NCBI GenBank assembly: GCA_937860175.1
Contig: CALMBJ010000209.1
Span: 1 to 7,801 of the forward strand
DNA from: an uncultured Actinomycetes bacterium
GTDB lineage: Bacteria > Actinomycetota > Actinomycetes > Nanopelagicales > Nanopelagicaceae
DNA length: 7,801 nt
Reading direction: 5' to 3'
Below the pieces are notes generated by a model. The model searched no databases. It saw nothing but the letters and a program-made list of their open reading frames with translations, and was not told the DNA's origin. Of the stretch, positions 1-7,801 are shown piece by piece (within the stretch, counting starts at the first letter, position 1; every line of letters begins with the position of its first letter). The translations under genes and the position numbers were made by a program.

Positions 1-1
1 G

Positions 2-1135
2 CAATCTGCCAAGCCTGTTTTTTATGTCGGTGGCGGTGTCATAAAGTCCAACGCCTCTAAAGAGCTAATGCAACTTGCTGAATTAGTCGGTGCTCCTGTT
101 GTTACAACTTTGATGGCGCTGGGAGCGTTCCCTGACAGCCACCCACAACACTTTGGAATGCCCGGAATGCACGGAACCGTTGGAGCTGTAACAGCGCTGC
201 AAAAGGCGGACCTTCTTATTACATTGGGTGCGCGCTTTGATGATCGTGTCACCGGAAAGCTTTCAACCTTTGCTGTAAATGCAAAGGTGATCCACGCAGA
301 TATAGATCCAGCTGAAATCGGAAAGAATCGATTTGCTGATGTTCCTGTTGTGGGCGACCTTAAGCACACTATTGCTGCACTTATTCCTGCAGTAAAGGCG
401 GAGTTTGCCAAGGCTCACACCGATATCGCTCCATGGCTAGCTGCTATGAACAAGTTGCGTGCAACATATCCTTTGGGTTACGACAAGCCAAAAGATGGTT
501 CGCTATCTCCACAATATGTAATTGAAAGAATTAGTGCGCTTACAGGGCCTGAGGCAATTTATGTCGCTGGCGTCGGTCAACATCAAATGTGGGCAGCTCA
601 ATTTGTGAAGTATGAAAATCCTCGCACTTGGCTTAACTCTGGCGGTCTTGGAACGATGGGTTACGCAGTCCCTGCTGCAATGGGTGCAAAGGTTGGCGCA
701 CCCGACACAACTGTTTGGGCGATCGATGGTGATGGCTGCTTCCAGATGACAAATCAAGAGTTAGTGACCTGCGCACTAAACAACATTCCAATCAAGGTTG
801 CAATCATTAACAATGAATCTCTCGGAATGGTGCGCCAATGGCAAACTTTGTTCTACGAGGGTCGTTATTCAAATACAAATTTAGAGTCAAAGCGTGTTCC
901 TGATTTTGTAAAACTAGCAGATGCCATGGGATGTGTCGGATTAACCTGCGATCGCCCTGAAGATGTAGATGCCATCATCAAACTAGCAAACTCAATCAAT
1001 GATCAACCAGTTGTTGTTGATTTCCGAGTCTTTAGAGATGCGATGGTGTGGCCAATGGTTGCAGCAGGTACCTCAAATGATGATATTAAAATCGCGCGTG
1101 AATTAGCGCCTGACTGGGATTCACAGGAGCTGTAA
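2..1135 (+). CDS. ilvB: Acetohydroxyacid synthase catalytic subunit, 3' part (5' end outside window)
   Basis: This is the large subunit of acetohydroxyacid (acetolactate) synthase. It is a cytoplasmic TPP/FAD enzyme that condenses two pyruvates to 2-acetolactate, or pyruvate with 2-ketobutyrate to 2-aceto-2-hydroxybutyrate. The frame is open from base 2 and encodes 377 residues of a family normally near 600, so about 220 N-terminal residues, including the N-terminal TPP-binding domain, are missing. The central domain is present, with RFDDRVTG at 233-256. The C-terminal TPP domain follows, with GQHQMW at 575-592, GDG at 728-736 and the paired Asn at 809-814 that close the GDG-(x)n-NN thiamine motif, then GMVRQWQ. 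The in-frame ATG at 68 is internal: the upstream codons ([10 protein letters not shown]) are family sequence. The C-terminus is complete. The stop overlaps the ilvN start by one base, fitting a 1:1 partnership with the regulatory subunit. Confidence 0.97.
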   Translation, partial: QSAKPVFYVGGGVIKSNASKELMQLAELVGAPVVTTLMALGAFPDSHPQHFGMPGMHGTVGAVTALQKADLLITLGARFDDRVTGKLSTFAVNAKVIHADIDPAEIGKNRFADVPVVGDLKHTIAALIPAVKAEFAKAHTDIAPWLAAMNKLRATYPLGYDKPKDGSLSPQYVIERISALTGPEAIYVAGVGQHQMWAAQFVKYENPRTWLNSGGLGTMGYAVPAAMGAKVGAPDTTVWAIDGDGCFQMTNQELVTCALNNIPIKVAIINNESLGMVRQWQTLFYEGRYSNTNLESKRVPDFVKLADAMGCVGLTCDRPEDVDAIIKLANSINDQPVVVDFRVFRDAMVWPMVAAGTSNDDIKIARELAPDWDSQEL

Positions 1136-1689
1136 TGAGTACTCATACACTTTCAGTTTTAGTCGAAAACTCACCAGGTGTGCTTGCACGTGTAGCAGGG
1201 TTGTTTTCTCGTCGCGCATACAACATTGATTCCTTGGCTGTTGGCCCAACAGAAAACCCGCATATCTCACGTATGACAATTGTTATTAGCGTAGAAGGAC
1301 ACTCACTTGAGCAAGTGATTCGACAACTCGATAAGTTGGTCAACGTAATTCACATCGCAGAATTAAAGCTAGAAGATTCTGTACAGGCCGAGCTTTTATT
1401 GGTCAAGATTTCGGCGACCTCAAAGAATCGTTTTGATGTTGATGCCGTTATCGAAACTTACGGCGCAACAATTGTTGATGAAGATCCGCAATCTCTGACC
1501 ATTGAAGCAACCGGGGATGCGGCCAAAATCAGTGATTTGCTCAACGCTTTAGAGCGATTTGGCATCCGCGAACTGGCTCAATCAGGCTTGGTGGCCCTTG
1601 AACGTGGCAGCGGTTCGCTGGCAGACCGTACCCTTAGCACTCAAAGTATTCCTACCGCAGACAGCGGTCAGGCTGATTACCAAAACTAG
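1135..1689 (+). CDS. ilvN: Acetohydroxyacid synthase regulatory (small) subunit
   Basis: This subunit activates IlvB and confers feedback inhibition, classically by valine. The 184-residue protein has an N-terminal ACT domain (about 4-78) and a C-terminal small-subunit domain (about 85-160). The effector-site residues known from E. coli IlvH (Asn11, Gly14, Asn29) correspond here to Asn12, Gly15 and Asn30 in ENSPGVLARVAGLF and RRAYNIDSL, so valine sensitivity is probably retained (inference). The ATG shares its A with the ilvB stop (TAATG). AGGAG at 1125-1129 lies 5 nt before it, so the start is secure. The protein is about 20 residues longer than E. coli IlvH (163). The extra tail after about residue 160 is Ser/Thr/Gln/Asp-rich and matches no domain I recognise. 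The TAG stop is the only amber stop among these genes. Confidence 0.97.
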   Translation: MSTHTLSVLVENSPGVLARVAGLFSRRAYNIDSLAVGPTENPHISRMTIVISVEGHSLEQVIRQLDKLVNVIHIAELKLEDSVQAELLLVKISATSKNRFDVDAVIETYGATIVDEDPQSLTIEATGDAAKISDLLNALERFGIRELAQSGLVALERGSGSLADRTLSTQSIPTADSGQADYQN

Positions 1690-4347
<2,658 letters not shown>

Positions 4348-4348
<1 letters not shown>

Positions 4349-5382
4349 TGAGAACAATTAATTTAGCTGTAATTGCCGGTGACGGAATCGGCCCTGAGGT
4401 AGTTGGTGAAGGCCTCAAGGTTCTCGATGTTGTTGCAAAAAAGTACGAGGTTGAGTTTAAGAAAACCTCATACGATCTTGGCGCGGCCTTCTGGCATCGC
4501 ACAGGTGAAGTATTGCCCGATGCAACATTGGCAGAGCTAGCAAAGGCTGATGTCATCTTGCTGGGCGCAGTTGGTGACCCAACTGTTCCAAGCGGAGTAC
4601 TCGAGCGTGGCTTATTGCTGAAGCTTCGTTTTGCCTTTGATCACTACATTAACTTGCGTCCAGCGCGATTAATGCCGGGTGTAACTGGGCCGCTTGCAAC
4701 CAAAGCTCCAATTGATTTTGTAGTTGTTCGTGAGGGAACTGAAGGTCCATACGTTGGTGCTGGTGGAGTTCTTGCAGAAGGTACAGATGCAGAGATCGCA
4801 ACAGAGGAAAGCCTCAATACCCGACGTGGCGCAGAGCGTGTAATTCGTGATGCCTTTGAGCGTGCTTCAAAGCGCGATCGTAAGAAGTTAACTTTGGTGC
4901 ATAAAAACAATGTGTTAACACGTGCTGGTGGCTTGTGGACTCGCACCTTCAACGAGGTCGCTAAAGAGTATCCAGCAGTTACTACTGATTACCTACACGT
5001 GGATGCTGCATCGATGTTCTTTGTTACAAACCCAGAGCGATTTGATGTTGTAGTTACAGATAACTTGTTTGGCGACATCCTTACCGATATTGCCGCAGCG
5101 ATCTGTGGAGGCATTGGTCTTGCAGCCTCTGGAAACATCAACCCAACTGGAAAATTCCCATCAATGTTTGAACCTGTCCATGGCTCAGCACCAGATATTG
5201 CCGGAAAGAATTTAGCTGATCCAACAGCGACGGTGATGTCAGTTGCGATGATGCTCGATCACTTGGGGTTCATCGATGCTGCACGCGACGTTGAAAAGGT
5301 GGTTGCGGCAGATCTTTTGGCACGTGGTGATAAGAAGAGAAGCACGACAGAGGTAGGAGATGCGCTAGCTAGCGCACTGTAA
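4348..5382 (+). CDS. leuB: 3-isopropylmalate dehydrogenase
   Basis: LeuB oxidatively decarboxylates 3-isopropylmalate to 2-ketoisocaproate with NAD+ in leucine synthesis. In organisms with CimA, the same enzyme or a paralogue oxidises 3-methylmalate to 2-ketobutyrate. The 344 residues fit the beta-decarboxylating dehydrogenase family. The N-terminal GDGIGPEV is at 11-18. Substrate-site arginines are Arg94 (KLRF), Arg104 (NLRP) and Arg128 (VVREGTEG), with Lys186 in HKNN. The Mg2+ aspartates are Asp219 (HVDA), Asp243 and Asp247 (FGDILTD). GSAPDIAG at 279-286 is the usual NAD-binding loop. Tartrate dehydrogenase or isocitrate dehydrogenase are related alternatives, but the motifs and the leu/ilv context favour LeuB. 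The ATG shares its A with the serA stop. Only a GGTGGGG run at 4339-4345 precedes it, a weak ribosome site, so expression may rely on coupling to serA. A cimA gene two places downstream supports a dual leucine/isoleucine role (inference). Confidence 0.95.
5351..5376 (+). promoter_or_regulatory. Shine-Dalgarno-like AGGTAGGAG followed by a 16-nt palindrome, upstream of ilvE
   Basis: AGGTAGGAG at 5351-5359 is one of the best ribosome-site matches in the window, but it lies 25 nt before the ilvE ATG (5385), too far for ordinary use. The space between holds a perfect 16-nt palindrome, TGCGCTAGCTAGCGCA (5361-5376). As RNA this can fold into a 6-bp stem with an AGCU loop. If it folds, the effective distance from the purine run to the AUG shrinks to about 9 nt. 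The segment also encodes the last residues of LeuB, so it may be coincidence. The function is inferred. Confidence 0.35.
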
Positions 5383-5384
5383 TC

Positions 5385-6464
5385 ATGAAGATCACTCTCA
5401 ATCCCAACGCTAAAGATGTAGCTACACGCGATGCGCTAGTTGCTGAAGGTGGTTTTGGTAAGTACTACACCGATCACATGGTGATGTGCGAGTGGAGTGA
5501 AAAAGATGGTTGGGGAGAGCCCCATTTAATGCCATATGGTCCAATCTCATTGGATCCTGCAACTGCGGTTTTTCATTATGGACAAGAGATTTTCGAAGGC
5601 ATGAAGGCCTATCGCCAGCCTGATGGTTCTGTTGCATTGTTTCGCCCAACTGCAAATGCACAAAGATTTATTAACTCTGCACGACGTTTAGCACTTCCTG
5701 AAATGCCGGTTGAGCTATTCATGGAAACCGTTGAAGCACTTGTTGCTCAAGATGGTGGTTGGGTTCCGAGCAAAGTAGGAGAGTCGCTCTACATCCGCCC
5801 ATTTATGATCGCAACTGAGGTCGGATTGGGTGTTCGTCCGACTAATAAAGCCACATACCTTCTTATTGCAACGCCTGCAGGTGCTTACTTTGATCCATCA
5901 AAGGCTGTCTCGGTTTGGATTTCAACTGAGTATGTGCGCGCTGTTCAAGGTGGAACAGGTGAGGCAAAGTGCGGTGGAAACTACGCAGCATCGTTAGTTG
6001 CCCAAAAGGCTGCAGCTAAAGAGGGTTGCGATCAGGTTGTGTGGATCGATGCAAAAGAGCGCAAGTGGGTTGAGGAGATGGGTGGCATGAACCTTTACTT
6101 TGTAAAGGGAAAAGGTGCTGATGCAACCGTTATTACTCCAAAGTTAACAGGAACTCTTTTGCCAGGTATTACTCGCGATTCAATTTTGTCAGTTGCAGCA
6201 GATCTTGGATACAAGGTGGATGAGGTGATGCTCTCTGTCGACGATTGGCGTGATGGCGTTACATCAGGAGAAATCACTGAAATTTTTGCCTGTGGAACTG
6301 CTGCTGTTGTTTCTCCTGTAGGTCAGGCAAAGAGTGCGATGGGTACCTGGGTTACAGGAGATGGTCAGCCAGGAACAATCACAATGCAGATCCGCAATCA
6401 CTTATTAGGAATTCAACACGGCACCATTGCAGATAAGCACAACTGGATGAGTGCGGTTAAGTAA
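5385..6464 (+). CDS. ilvE: Branched-chain amino acid aminotransferase (fold type IV PLP enzyme)
   Basis: IlvE reversibly transfers an amino group between glutamate and the branched 2-keto acids, the last step to leucine, isoleucine and valine. The 359 residues match the long BCAT form (BCAT-II-like, as in Actinobacteria and mitochondria) rather than the roughly 309-residue E. coli type. The PLP lysine is Lys195 in GGTGEAKCGGNYAAS, nearly identical in layout to the human mitochondrial enzyme. The N-terminal lobe has FHYGQEIFEGMKAYR at 63-77. Glu231 lies in EEMGGMNLYFV, and the phosphate-binding region includes TSGEITEIFACGTAA. The ATG lies 2 nt after the leuB stop, and no purine-rich site is close to it. 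Initiation may use coupling to leuB or the distant AGGTAGGAG at 5351 brought closer by a hairpin. The TAA stop overlaps the cimA ATG by one base. Confidence 0.96.
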   Translation: MKITLNPNAKDVATRDALVAEGGFGKYYTDHMVMCEWSEKDGWGEPHLMPYGPISLDPATAVFHYGQEIFEGMKAYRQPDGSVALFRPTANAQRFINSARRLALPEMPVELFMETVEALVAQDGGWVPSKVGESLYIRPFMIATEVGLGVRPTNKATYLLIATPAGAYFDPSKAVSVWISTEYVRAVQGGTGEAKCGGNYAASLVAQKAAAKEGCDQVVWIDAKERKWVEEMGGMNLYFVKGKGADATVITPKLTGTLLPGITRDSILSVAADLGYKVDEVMLSVDDWRDGVTSGEITEIFACGTAAVVSPVGQAKSAMGTWVTGDGQPGTITMQIRNHLLGIQHGTIADKHNWMSAVK

Positions 6465-7783
6465 TGCCAGTTAATGACTCTTTTCATATCTACGACACAA
6501 CGCTTCGCGATGGAGCTCAACAAGAGGGTTTAAATCTCTCTGTTCATGACAAGATGAACATTGCGCGCCATCTTGATGATTTGGGTGTTGGGTTCATTGA
6601 AGGTGGCTGGCCAGGAGCAAATCCAAAGGACACCGAATTCTTTGCTCTTGCTAGAAAAGAGTTAAAGCTCAAGAACGCAACCTTTGTAGCCTTTGGTGCA
6701 ACCCGTCGTCCCAACGCAAAAGCCGCCGATGATGTTTTGCTTCTGGCCCTTCGCGACAGTGGCGCTCCCGCAGTTACCCTTGTTGCAAAAGCCTTTGATC
6801 GCCATGTTGATCTTGCCCTGAAGACATCTTTAGATGAAAACCTTGCCATGATTCGTGATTCGGTAACACACTTACGTCAAGAAGGTCAGCGAGTTTTTCT
6901 AGATGCAGAACACTTCTTCGATGGATACCGCAGTAATCGTGCATACGCACTTGAGGTTGTGCGAGTAGCGGCAGAAGCCGGTGCAGATGTAATTGCTTTG
7001 TGCGATACCAACGGCGGAATGTTGCCTGATGAGTTATCCCAGGTTGTTCATGATGTTTTGACTGCAAGCTCTGCCCGCTTGGGTATTCATTGCCACAATG
7101 ACACAGGATGTGCGGTTGCAAACTCCATGGCAGCTGTTGCTGCAGGTGCAACACATGTTCAGGGAACTCTCAATGGCTACGGTGAGCGCACCGGTAACGC
7201 CGACCTTGTCACAATCATTGCAAACCTAGAGCTTAAGAAGAAGCAGTTAGTTCTTCCTCCTAACGCTCTGCAAGAGGCGTTTAGAATTTCACATGCAGTT
7301 GCCGAGGTAACAAATGTGGCACCTAGTAGCCGTCAACCATATGTGGGTGTGTCAGCATTTGCTCATAAGGCAGGTTTACATGCAAGTGCAATCAAGGTAG
7401 ATCCATCTTTGTATCAGCATGAAGATCCTTCATCTGTCGGAAACGATATGCGAATGCTTGTTTCAGATATGGCTGGACGTGCATCTATTGAACTTAAGTC
7501 ACAAGAGCTCGGTGTTGATCTTGGTGGCGATAAAGAACTAATTGGTCGCATCGTAGATCGAGTAAAAGAGATGGAGTCTCGCGGCTTTACCTTTGAAGCA
7601 GCTGATGCTTCCTTTGAATTATTGGTCCATGAAGAGATCGCTGGCAAGCGACCATCATTTTTCACAATTAATCATTGGGTCACATCTGTCGAGCGCGCAG
7701 CAGATCAAAGCATTACGACAAAGGCCGAAGTTACAGTTACAGCAAAGGGTCAAGAGATCACCTGCAATGGTGAAGGCCATTGA
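6464..7783 (+). CDS. cimA: Citramalate synthase (CimA/LeuA2 family), cut short by an in-frame TGA in the regulatory domain
   Basis: CimA condenses pyruvate with acetyl-CoA to (R)-citramalate, which LeuCD and LeuB convert to 2-ketobutyrate for isoleucine without threonine. The HMGL-like TIM barrel is complete: DTTLRDGAQQEG at 11-22 with catalytic Arg15 and metal ligand Asp16, IEGGWPGANPKD at 45-56 (typical of CimA rather than LeuA), metal ligands His209 and His211 in HCHND, and GYGERTGNADL at 238-248. The linker motif HKAGLHASAI (301-310) is also present. The LeuA-type allosteric domain begins near residue 395 but ends at residue 439, whereas family members are usually about 520-540 long. The TGA replaces the second Gly of the conserved GxGPV motif, and the following codons still read in frame. 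The catalytic part should be intact, but allosteric control is probably lost if the stop is real. It may instead be a sequencing error near the end. The ATG overlaps the ilvE stop and has only a weak GGATGAG (6445-6451) upstream, so coupling is likely. A 2-isopropylmalate synthase is less likely from the motifs. Confidence 0.9.
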   Translation: MPVNDSFHIYDTTLRDGAQQEGLNLSVHDKMNIARHLDDLGVGFIEGGWPGANPKDTEFFALARKELKLKNATFVAFGATRRPNAKAADDVLLLALRDSGAPAVTLVAKAFDRHVDLALKTSLDENLAMIRDSVTHLRQEGQRVFLDAEHFFDGYRSNRAYALEVVRVAAEAGADVIALCDTNGGMLPDELSQVVHDVLTASSARLGIHCHNDTGCAVANSMAAVAAGATHVQGTLNGYGERTGNADLVTIIANLELKKKQLVLPPNALQEAFRISHAVAEVTNVAPSSRQPYVGVSAFAHKAGLHASAIKVDPSLYQHEDPSSVGNDMRMLVSDMAGRASIELKSQELGVDLGGDKELIGRIVDRVKEMESRGFTFEAADASFELLVHEEIAGKRPSFFTINHWVTSVERAADQSITTKAEVTVTAKGQEITCNGEGH

Positions 7784-7801
7784 CCGGTTTACGCCTCTGA
7801 T
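7781..7801 (+). other. In-frame TGA at a conserved glycine position, followed by the residual cimA frame
   Basis: Read through the TGA (7781-7783), the frame gives GEGH-stop-PVYASD up to the last base. CimA and LeuA families carry a conserved GxGPVxA segment here. The match on both sides in one frame means the simplest explanation is a single substitution (GGA to TGA at 7781), not an insertion or deletion. The other six genes end in TAA (five) or TAG (one), and none of them has an in-frame TGA. The rest of the allosteric domain, if it exists, lies outside the window. Confidence 0.75.

Noticed and set aside
68..70. ATG at 68 as the ilvB start
   Set aside because: The frame is open to base 2, and the upstream codons encode recognisable IlvB sequence ([10 protein letters not shown]). 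The true start lies outside the window.
948..955. GCGATCGC octamer (also at 2933-2940), like the cyanobacterial HIP1 repeat
   Set aside because: There are only two copies, both within coding sequence and explained by common codons. The proteins do not suggest a cyanobacterium.
7781..7783. UGA reassigned to glycine, as in Gracilibacteria and SR1 bacteria
   Set aside because: The TGA falls at a glycine position, but about 2,500 other codons in the window contain no in-frame TGA and glycine is encoded normally. A genome using UGA as Gly would show many. The proteins look actinobacterial.
7781..7783. Selenocysteine codon
   Set aside because: The family position is glycine, not cysteine, CimA is not a known selenoprotein family, and too little downstream sequence is present to show an insertion element.

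Overview
The window is one uninterrupted, plus-strand biosynthetic operon for branched-chain amino acids with a serine-pathway gene inside it. In order it carries ilvB (3' part only), ilvN, ilvC, serA, leuB, ilvE and a cimA-type citramalate synthase gene. Coding density is almost total. The longest gap is 36 nt (ilvN-ilvC), three junctions are one-base TAATG overlaps, one is an 8-nt overlap and one is a 2-nt gap.

The protein families point to an actinobacterium. SerA is the long ASB+ACT type, and its key residues fall at the same numbers as in the Mycobacterium tuberculosis enzyme. IlvC and CimA also read as actinobacterial, and the order ilvBNC-serA-leuB-ilvE-cimA resembles the Streptomyces region, where other genes are interleaved. 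The GC content is only in the mid-40s (estimated by eye) and packing is tight, which suggests a streamlined low-GC lineage such as freshwater acI/Nanopelagicales. That placement is inference. The window begins inside ilvB and stops in or just after cimA, so it may be a whole short contig.

Layout: 2-1689 encodes acetohydroxyacid synthase (catalytic and regulatory subunits); 1726-2763 ketol-acid reductoisomerase; 2756-4348 phosphoglycerate dehydrogenase; 4348-5382 3-isopropylmalate dehydrogenase; 5385-6464 branched-chain aminotransferase; 6464-7783 citramalate synthase. IlvBN and IlvC carry out the early steps shared by valine, leucine and isoleucine. LeuB serves leucine synthesis and, with CimA, a threonine-independent route from pyruvate to 2-ketobutyrate for isoleucine. 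IlvE does the final transamination. SerA starts serine synthesis from 3-phosphoglycerate. Dihydroxyacid dehydratase (ilvD), leuA and leuCD are not in the window.

I see no undescribed system, mobile element, RNA gene or CRISPR array. The main anomaly is at the right end. The cimA frame is cut by a TGA exactly where the family has the second glycine of its conserved GxGPV motif, and the six remaining codons still read like CimA. This removes most of the C-terminal allosteric domain, or else it is an error 19-21 bases from the sequence end. A smaller observation is a perfect 16-nt palindrome between a strong Shine-Dalgarno-like sequence and the ilvE start codon.
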